Part shown: positions 43,193 to 51,065 of the stretch, piece after piece | How positions within the stretch are numbered: position 1 is the stretch's first letter | How the letters are laid out: each line of letters opens with the position of its first letter | DNA from: Bacteroidota bacterium | Lineage (GTDB): Bacteria > Bacteroidota > Bacteroidia > AKYH767-A > OLB10 | Direction of reading: 5' to 3' | NCBI GenBank assembly: GCA_016717325.1 | Contig: JADKFV010000008.1 | Location: 62,001 to 126,000, forward strand | Length of the DNA: 64,000 bases | Made by a program: the position numbers and the translations under genes | The notes under the pieces: generated by a model | The model's input: the letters and a program-made list of their open reading frames with translations, nothing else | What the model was told of the DNA's origin: nothing | The model's database searches: none

Positions 43193-43857
43193 TTGGATAA
43201 ATTCAAGAATAAATATCGCATACCATCTGCCCGTTTGCAAACGTGGGATTATGCCAGCGAGGGTTTTTATTTTATAACCATCTGCACCAAAAACCGGAAA
43301 CATTTTTTTGGCGAAATTGTGGATGGGCCCCATCGTCCGCAACGTCCGTTTTCCCCGTAGAGACGCCCAATTTGGGCGTCTCTACCGCGTCAACGCCCGC
43401 GTCAACCCCACCAAACCAAATAATGCAATTGACCGAAATTGGAAAATTGGCCGAAAAATTTTGGATGGAAATTCCTCAACATTTTCCATTTATAGAATTA
43501 GGTAATTTTGTGGTGATGCCAAATCATACCCATGGAATATTGATTATTGATAAATCGAATTTTTCGGAATCGACCGTGCCGACCGTTTCGCCCGTTTCGC
43601 CCGTAGAGACGCCCAATTTGGGCGTCTCTACCACCATCGGTGGTAAAAACGAAAAATGGAAACCGGGAACAATTGGTGTTATTATAAATCAATACAAACG
43701 AATTTGTACAATCAATGCACGAAAAATAGATGCAGGGTTTGATTGGCAGCCACGTTTTCACGATCACATTATTCGTGATGCAAAATCTTTTGAACGAATA
43801 CAAAATTATATAGCAACGAACCCACAAAATTGGAAAGGCGATAAATTTAATTTATAA
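43193..43857 (+). CDS. REP-associated tyrosine transposase (RAYT, Y1_Tnp), frameshifted, with REP palindromes inside the frame
   Basis: The product starts from TTG 43193 as (M)DKFKNKYRIPSARLQTWDY, then EGFYFITICTKNRKHFFGEI. The nuclease motif is MPNHTHGILI, and the end is DWQPRFHDHIIRDAKSFERI and QNYIATNPQNWKGDKF with the Tyr region, all typical of RAYT/IS200-like TnpA proteins that process REP hairpins. The frame breaks after RPQRPFSP; one extra C in the run at 43353-43356 joins it to VETPNLGVST, giving 221 residues. Two 29-bp perfect palindromes lie inside the coding sequence and are read in frame as VETPNLGVST. The insertions lie in a loop region and need not destroy activity. A single-copy host-domesticated gene is likely. 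Confidence 0.8.
43357..43385. repeat. REP palindrome copy 1, inside the RAYT gene
   Basis: Perfect 14-bp stem: GTAGAGACGCCCAA, one T, then TTGGGCGTCTCTAC. Read in the RAYT frame as VETPNLGVST. Confidence 0.85.
43603..43631. repeat. REP palindrome copy 2, inside the RAYT gene
   Basis: Identical to copy 1 over all 29 bases and read in the same frame (VETPNLGVST). It is preceded by three CCGTTTCGC-like 9-mers. Confidence 0.85.
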
Positions 43858-43867
43858 TGGTTGGCAT

Positions 43868-43925
43868 GTAGAGACGTCCAAGTTGGGTGTCTCCACATGC
43901 GATTCAAGTTGGGCGTCTCTACATG
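43868..43925. repeat. Degenerate REP palindrome plus half copy, after the RAYT gene
   Basis: A diverged copy (GTAGAGACGTCCAA-G-TTGGGTGTCTCCAC, 43868-43896) sits 10 nt after the RAYT stop. A right half-copy (TTGGGCGTCTCTAC, 43909-43922) follows and overlaps the last codons of the convergent membrane-protein gene. Confidence 0.75.
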
Positions 43926-44503
43926 CGGCTATTCAATTCATTCAGGTGTTTTATCATTTCATCGAACCTGTCAAATTCTTTTTTCATGGCACGCTTTGCT
44001 AAATAGAGAGTGGCAAACAATATCCATGCAATGGTTGCGACTATCGAAAATATTTTCCAGAAAGGTGACATGAAACTGATAGGTTCTATGAGGTAAAGCA
44101 ACAGACCAAAACTTAAACCCAAAACATAAACCAGAGTGCCGTTTTGCAAAAATTTTTGTCTGGCAATATAGGTTTGTTTTAATGTGCTGATATATTCATT
44201 TGCCGGCAGTGTCGAAAAATCTTTCGATAATAATTTGTAGTGCTGATAAGTAATGTAAGCATAAATGGACATGCATAATAGCATAACAACAATGCCTATA
44301 TACGTTACAGGAGAGGTGAATTTAATTGTTAGAACCAATAGTAATATAAACGCAAAAGTTGCTGTAAGTTGAATAACGGTGCGCAACAAGTTTTGTAAAA
44401 TTTTTTGCTTGTGCAACTTTACTTTTTGTAAAACGTTTTCGGGCGGAGGAAGTGTTTGCTCTGCCTGATGTTGCCACAAGTTTTTTATATCGTCAAATTC
44501 CAT
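43919..44503 (-). CDS. Membrane protein paired with the second ECF sigma factor (putative anti-sigma)
   Basis: This 194-residue protein has an N-terminal cytoplasmic part (MEFDDIKNLWQHQAEQTLPP) and about four transmembrane helices, including LTATFAFILLLVLTIKF, YIGIVVMLLCMSIYAYITY, LVYVLGLSFGLLLYLI and IFSIVATIAWILFATLYLA. It begins 4 nt after the ECF sigma gene ends. No ZAS zinc motif is visible, so the anti-sigma role is inferred from position and from the many Bacteroidota sigma operons with such an FDDIKxLWQ protein. Its 3' end overlaps a REP half-copy, which supplies the last codons. Confidence 0.65.
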   Translation of the reverse strand: MEFDDIKNLWQHQAEQTLPPPENVLQKVKLHKQKILQNLLRTVIQLTATFAFILLLVLTIKFTSPVTYIGIVVMLLCMSIYAYITYQHYKLLSKDFSTLPANEYISTLKQTYIARQKFLQNGTLVYVLGLSFGLLLYLIEPISFMSPFWKIFSIVATIAWILFATLYLAKRAMKKEFDRFDEMIKHLNELNSRM

Positions 44504-44507
44504 CTTC

Positions 44508-45038
44508 TCAATTTTTATTACTCATAAATGCAGTCTCCATTTCTTGCTCAGTACGCTTATATATTTCGGTGAGGCGAATTTTTATTCGGTGTATGCGCAC
44601 CCTCAAATTGCCTTCCGAAATGCCTGATATTGCTGCTATTTCAGCATATTCTACATCATCAAGTACCATAGTGATTATGAGTCTGTCATTTTCTTCGAGC
44701 TTGCTTATGCTTTTATATAGTATCTGCACTTTTACATCGGTATCAATTTGTTCTTCCTGTTTAGTTTCTATAATATAATCGTTCAGTGCTTCGGAAGGTT
44801 TGTTTTTTGCAGTACGCAAATATCCCAAACAAGTATTGACAGCAATGCGGTATATCCATGTACTCACCGCGGCATCGTTGCGAAATGTATCGAGGTGATT
44901 CCACACCTTAACGAAGGTATCCTGCATCAGGTCGTTGGCAACATCACGATCACCGGCATAGCCAAGGCAAAGTTTAAATATCTTGCCCTTGTTTTTAGTA
45001 TAAATATCGTTGAACAAGACACGTTTGTCAGCGCTCAT
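44508..45038 (-). CDS. RNA polymerase ECF-type sigma factor (second copy)
   Basis: This 176-residue sigma-70 ECF factor has region 2 (KIFKLCLGYAGDRDVANDLM, DTFVKVWNHLDTFRNDAAVS, TWIYRIAVNTCLGYLR) and region 4 (LEENDRLIITMVLDDVEYAE, IAAISGISEGNLRVRIHRIK). The upstream gene is a membrane protein expected to hold it. It shares little beyond family motifs with the first sigma factor 3 kb away, so it is not a recent duplicate. Its targets are unknown. Confidence 0.88.
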   Translation of the reverse strand: MSADKRVLFNDIYTKNKGKIFKLCLGYAGDRDVANDLMQDTFVKVWNHLDTFRNDAAVSTWIYRIAVNTCLGYLRTAKNKPSEALNDYIIETKQEEQIDTDVKVQILYKSISKLEENDRLIITMVLDDVEYAEIAAISGISEGNLRVRIHRIKIRLTEIYKRTEQEMETAFMSNKN

Positions 45039-45094
45039 CTAAAGGTGGTTTGCTTGGTTTGATTTAAAGCCATTCATATTGTTACACGAACGTA

Positions 45095-45937
45095 TCATAA
45101 AATTTCGCTCAAGGCAAAAGTTTCATTTTTGCGCACTCCTTTTTCTGTTACTTTAAGGGAGCAACATTCTACAATGGGGTCGTGCTCAAAAAATAAAATG
45201 TAATTTTTCTCCGCTGCGGTTTTCAAAAATATTTCTTTTTCGTCCATCGTTATCAGCGGGCGTGTATCGTATCCCATTACATAAGGCACAGGTATGTGGT
45301 GCGATGATGGAATCATATCGGCAACAAACACAATTGTTTTATCATTGTATTCAATCATGGGATGAATCATGCCTGCAGTATGTCCGTTGCTCATCATTAC
45401 TTTTATCGATGGCGAAATTTGAGCACCGTCTTTTACAAGTTTGAGGTGGCCGCTTTCTTCAATGGGAAAAATATTTTCTTTCAAAAAACTTGCACGTTCG
45501 CGTGCATTGGGATGCAATACCAAATCCCAATGTTCTGCCCCACACCAGTATGTGGCATTGGGAAATGCAAGTTGCAACTTTGTACGATCGCTATTGTAAA
45601 TTATACTGCCTCCACAATGATCAAAATGTAAATGTGTTAGTATTACATCAGTAATTTCATTCAATCCAAACCCCGCATTGCGTATCGACTTTTCGAGGGT
45701 GTCATCACCATTCAAATAATAATGGCTGAAAAATCTTTTGTCCTGTTTATCGCCAAGGCCATTATCAATAAGTATTAATCGGTTACCATCCTCTACCAAC
45801 AAACAACGCATTGCCCAGTTGCACATATTGTTATCATCGGCAGGGTTTAGGCTTTGCCATATCGATTTGGGCACCACACCAAACATGGCACCACCATCGA
45901 GTTTGAAGTATCCGGTATTTATAGTGTGAAGTTTCAT
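45095..45937 (-). CDS. MBL-fold metallo-hydrolase (lactonase-like subgroup)
   Basis: This 280-residue protein has HLHFDH (residues 102-107), the metal-binding H-x-H-x-D-H motif, followed by HTAGMIHPMIE and VADMIPSSHH as later ligands. The opening with AMFGVVPKSIWQSL and the RCLLVEDGNRLILIDNGLGD stretch fit the N-acyl homoserine lactonase/quinone-lactonase-like MBL subgroup. It is probably cytosolic. The substrate is not determined by the sequence. A -7-like CAAATTTA (minus: TAAATTTG) at 45959-45966 lies 22 nt upstream. Confidence 0.8.
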   Translation of the reverse strand: MKLHTINTGYFKLDGGAMFGVVPKSIWQSLNPADDNNMCNWAMRCLLVEDGNRLILIDNGLGDKQDKRFFSHYYLNGDDTLEKSIRNAGFGLNEITDVILTHLHFDHCGGSIIYNSDRTKLQLAFPNATYWCGAEHWDLVLHPNARERASFLKENIFPIEESGHLKLVKDGAQISPSIKVMMSNGHTAGMIHPMIEYNDKTIVFVADMIPSSHHIPVPYVMGYDTRPLITMDEKEIFLKTAAEKNYILFFEHDPIVECCSLKVTEKGVRKNETFALSEIL

Positions 45938-46059
45938 ACGTCAGAGTTTTTTTTGTTGCAAATTTAAGCAAGATATTGGTTCTATGCTTCAAAGGTTTAG
46001 CTAATAATCGTTTGTTATTATTTTTTCAATATTACTCTCAACTCCTTCAATAGTGTTTA

Positions 46060-46067
46060 TAGATTTG
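46060..46067 (+). promoter_or_regulatory. -7 element for mpl
   Basis: TAGATTTG followed by CG matches TAnnTTTG; it is 22 nt before the mpl ATG. Confidence 0.45.
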
Positions 46068-46089
46068 CGATCACAACAAAACAAACAAC

Positions 46090-47442
46090 ATGCACATACA
46101 TTTTATAGCGATAGGAGGGGCGGCCATGCACAATTTGGCTTTGGCAATGCATCACAAGGGTTATATAGTTACCGGTAGCGATGATGAAATCAACGAACCT
46201 TCGCGTTCGCGCCTTGCCAAGTATAATTTATTGCCCGATGGAATGGGATGGTTTCCACAAAAATTAAATGCCGGAATTGATGCTGTTATTCTTGGTATGC
46301 ATGCACGTGTGGATAATCCCGAATTGTTGCGTGCACAGGAGTTGGGTTTAAAAATATTTAGCTATCCCGAATATATTTACGAGCAATCGAAAAATAAGAA
46401 GCGCATTGTGATAGGTGGCAGCCATGGCAAAACAACTATCACTAGTATGATTATGCATGTGTTGAAAAATGCTAAAATGGATTTCGATTACCTTGTAGGT
46501 TCGCAAATTGCGGGGTTCGATACCATGGTGCGCATCACCGATGCTGCAAAGTTTATAATTGTAGAAGGTGACGAGTACCTTGCATCGCCCATCGACCGCA
46601 GGCCGAAGTTTCATTTATACCATGCACATACGGCAGTAATATCGGGCATTGCATGGGACCATATAAATGTGTTTCCCACTTATGAAGATTACAAAAAGCA
46701 ATTTCAAATTTTTGCAGAACAAATTCCTGCTGATGGAAAAATAATTTATTGCAGTGAGGACATTGATTTATGTGCCGTGATGGATGAGAGTAAAATCCTT
46801 GCACAAAAAATAAAATATGCAACTGCAAAACATGAAGCCCGAAACGGCACTACGTATATCCACCATGATGGTAAAGAATATGCAATGCAGGTTTTTGGAC
46901 ATCACAATTTATTGAACATGGAAGCAGCACGAAATGTATGTGCCGATGTGGGTGTTAGTGATGCTTTGTTTTACGAATTGATTTCATCTTTTACGGGTGC
47001 GGCCCGCAGGCTTGAGCTTATAGGTTCAACACAAAAATTTGCCATGTATAAAGATTTTGCGCACTCTCCATCGAAAGTGGATGCAACCGTGAAGGCTGTA
47101 AAATCACAGTTTGAAGCGCGCACCTTAATTGCGTGTTTGGAGTTGCACACTTTTAGTAGTTTGAATGAAACTTTTCTTAAAGGATATACACACACACTAG
47201 AGGCAGCCGATATTGCATACGTTTACTTTAATCCCCACACCATAGAGCATAAAAAATTAAAACCCATTTCGGTGGAATATGTGGCGCAATGTTTTGCAAA
47301 AAACGGACTGAAAATATTTACTGATTCGAATTTACTCAAAGCCGACCTGATGAAAAATAAATTTGATAATGCTGTTCTATTGATGATGAGTTCCGGCAAT
47401 TTTGATGGATGGAATTTTGAGAACGTTTTTTTCGGAGATTAA
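46090..47442 (+). CDS. mpl: Mur ligase family protein, Mpl-type (UDP-MurNAc:tripeptide ligase)
   Basis: This 450-residue protein starts MHIHFIAIGGAAMHNLALAM with the Rossmann-like N-domain of Mur ligases; the ATP loop is GGSHGKTT (109-116), followed by IVEGDEYLASPIDRRPKF and AHTAVISGIAWDHINVFPTY. The C-domain shows RRLELIGSTQKFAMYKDFAH SPSKV as in Mpl, cut here to motifs. Mpl reattaches recycled L-Ala-gamma-D-Glu-meso-DAP to UDP-MurNAc. The related MurC lacks several of these, and no other mur genes are near. A cytosolic recycling enzyme is likely. Confidence 0.88.
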   Translation: MHIHFIAIGGAAMHNLALAMHHKGYIVTGSDDEINEPSRSRLAKYNLLPDGMGWFPQKLNAGIDAVILGMHARVDNPELLRAQELGLKIFSYPEYIYEQSKNKKRIVIGGSHGKTTITSMIMHVLKNAKMDFDYLVGSQIAGFDTMVRITDAAKFIIVEGDEYLASPIDRRPKFHLYHAHTAVISGIAWDHINVFPTYEDYKKQFQIFAEQIPADGKIIYCSEDIDLCAVMDESKILAQKIKYATAKHEARNGTTYIHHDGKEYAMQVFGHHNLLNMEAARNVCADVGVSDALFYELISSFTGAARRLELIGSTQKFAMYKDFAHSPSKVDATVKAVKSQFEARTLIACLELHTFSSLNETFLKGYTHTLEAADIAYVYFNPHTIEHKKLKPISVEYVAQCFAKNGLKIFTDSNLLKADLMKNKFDNAVLLMMSSGNFDGWNFENVFFGD

Positions 47443-47449
47443 GTTTTTG

Positions 47450-47515
47450 GTTGTTTAGTTATTTTGTTATTAGGTTATTGAGTTATTGGGTTATTTAGTT
47501 ATTAGGTTAGTAGTT
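47450..47515. repeat. Decamer tandem repeat GTTATT(N)AG after mpl
   Basis: About seven units of the form GTTATTAGGT / GTTATTGAGT repeat after the mpl stop. The reverse complement of the same unit flanks rimM on its other side (48565-48620). Confidence 0.65.
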
Positions 47516-47654
47516 ACTTCCGTCAATGCAAAGGAGGAACGACTGAAGCAATCTCTAAATCAAAACCTATTATCCAGATTTTTAATGAAATCTATTGCAA
47601 TGTCTTGCCTCCCTAAAACTGTGTATCCGCGAATAAATATTTTTGCCACGCCTG

Positions 47655-47674
47655 CCCCGACCGCAGTGTCGGGG
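47655..47674. repeat. CCCCGAC-GTCGGGG palindrome (third copy)
   Basis: CCCCGAC, 6-nt loop CGCAGT, GTCGGGG. The arms and loop size match the two palindromes at 16393-16430. Confidence 0.65.
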
Positions 47675-47819
47675 AATGCACGAATGAATACCGAATAGAA
47701 TTCGAATATTTTTTAGCCAAAAAGATGAAAAGGCGCAAACTCAAAACTACGCAGAGATTGATTCGCAATTCGGAATACTCATTGTGACAATTCGCAATGA
47801 CGAACTAAAAAAAAAAAAC

Positions 47820-47950
47820 CCCCAAAAAAACTAAGAACTAAGAACAGGGCTCCCCCAGAAGTAACTAAGAACAATCCTCCCCGCAAACGTAACTAAGAAC
47901 TAAGAACAATCCTCCCCGCAAACGAAACTAAGAACGAAAAACTAAAAACA
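47820..47950. repeat. Tandem repeat block related to the one before parC
   Basis: Units CCTCCCCGCAAACG-TAACTAAGAACTAAGAACAA recur three times up to the rimM stop. The CGCAAACGTAAC...AAGAAC core is shared with 16308-16565. The remainder of the 47443-47952 gap shows no open frame worth reporting. Confidence 0.65.
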
Positions 47951-47952
47951 AA

Positions 47953-48477
47953 CTAATCAAGATATAAGCTTAACAAACCCTCGGGGAGGTCGAAGTGCAT
48001 TAATTTTTTTTCGCGGTCTATGGCGAGTATAAAATCGTCAACAACAGGAACCAATACTTCCTTACCGTTATTGTCAATTGAGATAATATCCTGCTTCGGC
48101 AAATCGTAAACTTGCTTTACGATGCCAAAAAAACCATGATGTGCATCGCGGGCTTCGAAGCCAATAATCTCATGAAAATAAAAGTGCTTCCCGGTAAGTG
48201 GCGGTAATTGATCAAGTGGCAAATAAACATCGCATTTAGTTAATGCGGTAGCCTCGTCAATATTATTAACCTCAGCGAGTTTTACATATGCTGTATCGCC
48301 TGTTATTTTTATTTTTTCTACTGTGTGAGGAATAAGCATTGTATTTATTTCCACAAGAATATTTTCAACATCCTTATAGTATGAAGGATTGTCACTCTCA
48401 ATAAAAACGCTTATTTCCCCATTCGTTTTGTGTGGCCCTAATATGGTACCAAGCTGAAAGAGATTTTTTTTGTCCAT
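47953..48477 (-). CDS. rimM: 16S rRNA processing protein RimM
   Basis: This 174-residue protein has the RimM N-domain (LFQLGTILGPHKTNGEISVF) and PRC-barrel C-domain (LPPLTGKHFYFHEIIGFEAR, VLVPVVDDFILAIDREKKLM, FDLPEGLLSLYLD). It binds S19 and helps mature the 30S subunit. It lies downstream of rpsP on the same strand, but a terminator and a repeat separate them. The usual trmD-rplS partners are 19 kb away. Confidence 0.93.
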   Translation of the reverse strand: MDKKNLFQLGTILGPHKTNGEISVFIESDNPSYYKDVENILVEINTMLIPHTVEKIKITGDTAYVKLAEVNNIDEATALTKCDVYLPLDQLPPLTGKHFYFHEIIGFEARDAHHGFFGIVKQVYDLPKQDIISIDNNGKEVLVPVVDDFILAIDREKKLMHFDLPEGLLSLYLD

Positions 48478-48483
48478 TGTGTA

Positions 48484-48520
48484 AAATAAAAAAACCTGCT
48501 TAAATAAATAAACAGGTTTT
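48484..48520 (-). terminator. Terminator between rpsP and rimM (minus strand)
   Basis: AAAACCTG (48491-48498) / CAGGTTTT (48513-48520), 14-nt loop, followed on the minus strand by a T-rich run. It can end part of the rpsP transcript before rimM. Confidence 0.65.
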
Positions 48521-48564
48521 GTAAAGATTCATTTTCGATTTTGTAAAGTTATCTGTCCATTAAT

Positions 48565-48620
48565 TAAATCATTAACCAATAACAAAATAACCAAGTAACC
48601 AATAACCAAGTAACCAAAAA
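48565..48620. repeat. Decamer tandem repeat (inverse of the one at 47450)
   Basis: Units AACCAATAAC / AACCAAGTAA repeat about five times; read on the minus strand they give TTGGTTATT, the unit found after mpl. The repeat ends at the rpsP stop. Confidence 0.65.
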
Positions 48621-49133
48621 CTACTCAGCCGCAGGTGCTTCTTCAGCAGCCTCAGCAGCCGGAGCTTCAAAAGCTTTCAGTTGTGCTTCGGCAATCTTCT
48701 TCAAGCGATCTTCTTTCACTTTCGACTCGGCTACCATACGGGTTTTGAGGTCGTCTGATTTCTTAGTTGCTAAAGAAGATTTTTTGGTTTCGATTTTCGC
48801 AGCTTTTTGGCTTTGCCATGCTTCGAATTTGGCATCGGCAGCTTCTTGTGTAAGCGCACCTTTTTTCACTCCTTCGTTAAGGTGTTTGCGGTAAAGCACG
48901 CCCTTATAGCTAAGGATGGCGTTTACCGTTTCGGTTGGTTGGGCTCCGTTGTGGAGCCACGTTAAAGCTTTGTCGGTGTTGAGCTCGATAGTCGCGGGAT
49001 TGGTGTTAGGATTATACAAACCTAACTTCTCAATATACTTGCCATCCCTCGGAGCACGCGCATCAGCCACCACAATGTGATAAAAGGCATGGCCTTTTTT
49101 CCCAAATCTTTGCAATCTTAATTTTGCAGGCAT
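48621..49133 (-). CDS. rpsP: 30S ribosomal protein S16 with long Ala/Glu tail
   Basis: The first ~80 residues are S16 (MPAKLRLQRFGKKGHAFYHI, ADARAPRDGKYIEKLGLYNP, ALTWLHNGAQPTETVNAILS). A charged coiled-coil-like extension of about 90 residues follows, ending EAPAAEAAEEAPAAE, a normal feature of Bacteroidota S16 that makes the protein about twice the E. coli length. A good promoter lies just upstream. Confidence 0.96.
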   Translation of the reverse strand: MPAKLRLQRFGKKGHAFYHIVVADARAPRDGKYIEKLGLYNPNTNPATIELNTDKALTWLHNGAQPTETVNAILSYKGVLYRKHLNEGVKKGALTQEAADAKFEAWQSQKAAKIETKKSSLATKKSDDLKTRMVAESKVKEDRLKKIAEAQLKAFEAPAAEAAEEAPAAE

Positions 49134-49201
49134 TTTTTTGTTTTTAAATTATTAAACTAATTTTTTGAATATACCCCAAGTCTCCGCAGATTGGGGGGCC
49201 G

Positions 49202-49231
49202 CAAAGGTAAACTTTTTTTCAAGCAAACAAA
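49202..49231 (-). promoter_or_regulatory. Minus-strand promoter of rpsP
   Basis: On the minus strand TTTG (49231-49228) and TACCTTTG (49209-49202) are 18 nt apart, a full match to the Bacteroidota promoter. The -7 box is followed by C. Confidence 0.65.
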
Positions 49232-49301
49232 CAATGCCGGGCTTTTTGTTGTAAACCAATACTAACGTGGTTTTGAGGCCTTACAAGGTCAGTTTTTTAA
49301 A

Positions 49302-49309
49302 TACCTTTG
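49302..49309 (+). promoter_or_regulatory. -7 element for the M23 peptidase gene
   Basis: TACCTTTG followed by C matches TAnnTTTG, 28 nt before the ATG at 49338. A TTTG at 49272 is 26 nt away, slightly far. Confidence 0.5.
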
Positions 49310-49337
49310 CCGGGCAATTTAACACTTTTCTAAAATT

Positions 49338-51053
49338 ATGTATTTTCAAAAATGTTCGTCACGCTTGCTTTTGCTGGCCAGGCATCTTATGATGGTGGTT
49401 CTGTTTTTGGGAGCAAAACCTATGCAAGCGCAATGGGATAAAAATTATTTTTCGGCACCATTAGATATAAAGTTACGGCTGGCTGGCAACTTTGCCGAAA
49501 TACGTGGTTCACATTTTCACTCGGGCCTCGATTTTAAAACCGACAGTGTAGAAGGTAAAAATGTATTGGCCACAGCCGATGGATTTATTGCCCGCATTAA
49601 AGTGAGTGCCGTAGGATTTGGCAATGCCATCTACATACAGCATCCAAATGGACTTACAACTGTGTATGGTCACCTTCGCAGGTTCAACGATTTTATTGAT
49701 AGCCTTGTTTATTTTGAGCAATCGAAAAAAATGAAATTCGAACTCGACTGGTATCCCGAAGATGATTTATACAAAGTATCGAAAGGTAAAGTGATAGGAT
49801 ATTCGGGAAATACAGGTGGAAGTGCAGGGCCGCATTTACATTTCGAAGTACGAAATACCGACACCGAAAAAACCATTAATCCGCGCCTTTTTAATTTTGC
49901 CATTGAAGATACAATTGCACCAATATTATCGAAGCTTGTTGTGTATGATGGTAATGATGTAGTTGATGAATTGAAGCCTCGTAAGGATGATGTTGGATAC
50001 TATATTCGCGATACTTTGTCGGTAACTCCACGCCCCGGATTTGGATTCGAAGCTTTGGATAAAATGAACAACACATACAATAGCATGGGCATTTATAATG
50101 TGTTATTCACCATTGATGGAAACATAGTTTGGCAGAATCGTTTAGACTCTTTCGACTTTGACGAAACACGATATGTGAATGCCTACATAGATTACAGCCG
50201 CGATTACTTTCGCAACATCACTACCGAACGTTTGTACCGCATGCCCAACAATGGATTCAGCACCATGAAAAGTAACAGCACCGAGCGTAAAGTATATTTA
50301 AACAGTAAGGAAGTTCATAAAGCCGTGCTGGTGCTGGAAGATGAAGCGGGAAATAAATCAGTACTCACATTTTATTTTGTTGCCAATAATTTGAAAATAA
50401 AAAAAGTGGCGATGCAAGGATCAAAAACATTTTTGCCTTACAGCAAACCCTACAAATTTCAAAACGGTGAAGTGATTTTTCAACTTAACGAAAATGCCCT
50501 GTTCGACAATATCTATTTGCAATACCACAAATCGAAACGCGAAAAAAAATTGGTGAGCCCTGTTTATCATTTCAACGATGCCTCGTATCCACTCAATAAA
50601 TCGGCAAGTATTTCTATTCGTGTCAATGGAATTTCGAAACAACTGCAACCAAAACTTGTGATGATGCGTATGAATAAAGACGGCAGTTTCGCATATATTG
50701 GAGGCACATTGAATAAAAATTATTTTGTAGCCACATCAAAAACATTAGGTGCATTTGCATTGGCTGTTGATACTGTGGCGCCAACGATAAAGCAACTTTT
50801 CAAATCGGACTCCATCATTTCGAATAGCGATACACTCAAGTTTCGATATGCTGAAGATATTTCGGGCATTGATAATTATTCGCTCACAAATAATGAAGCC
50901 AAACTAATAGTGAAGCACGATGCCAAGTATAAAATGCTCTATATAGAAACAAAATATTTGCTCGCTGCCGAAAATAAATTAACGCTCCGAGTTGAAGACA
51001 ACCGTAATAATGTTGCAACGTATACAGTTACAGTATACAGGCGTCAGGAGTAA
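49338..51053 (+). CDS. M23 family zinc metallopeptidase with long C-terminal part
   Basis: This 571-residue protein has a signal peptide (LLLLARHLMMVVLFLGAKPMQA). The M23/LytM core is near the N-terminus: GSHFHSGLDFKT with His61 and Asp65 as zinc ligands, and GPHLHFEVRNT with His166 and His168. All ligands are present, so it probably cuts peptidoglycan cross-links in the periplasm. The remaining ~380 residues are beta-rich with no known motif; they are longer than in LytM itself and may direct substrate choice. The gene is between rpsP (divergent) and a convergent BNR gene. Confidence 0.85.
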   Translation: MYFQKCSSRLLLLARHLMMVVLFLGAKPMQAQWDKNYFSAPLDIKLRLAGNFAEIRGSHFHSGLDFKTDSVEGKNVLATADGFIARIKVSAVGFGNAIYIQHPNGLTTVYGHLRRFNDFIDSLVYFEQSKKMKFELDWYPEDDLYKVSKGKVIGYSGNTGGSAGPHLHFEVRNTDTEKTINPRLFNFAIEDTIAPILSKLVVYDGNDVVDELKPRKDDVGYYIRDTLSVTPRPGFGFEALDKMNNTYNSMGIYNVLFTIDGNIVWQNRLDSFDFDETRYVNAYIDYSRDYFRNITTERLYRMPNNGFSTMKSNSTERKVYLNSKEVHKAVLVLEDEAGNKSVLTFYFVANNLKIKKVAMQGSKTFLPYSKPYKFQNGEVIFQLNENALFDNIYLQYHKSKREKKLVSPVYHFNDASYPLNKSASISIRVNGISKQLQPKLVMMRMNKDGSFAYIGGTLNKNYFVATSKTLGAFALAVDTVAPTIKQLFKSDSIISNSDTLKFRYAEDISGIDNYSLTNNEAKLIVKHDAKYKMLYIETKYLLAAENKLTLRVEDNRNNVATYTVTVYRRQE

Positions 51054-51065
51054 AAAATAATTTTA

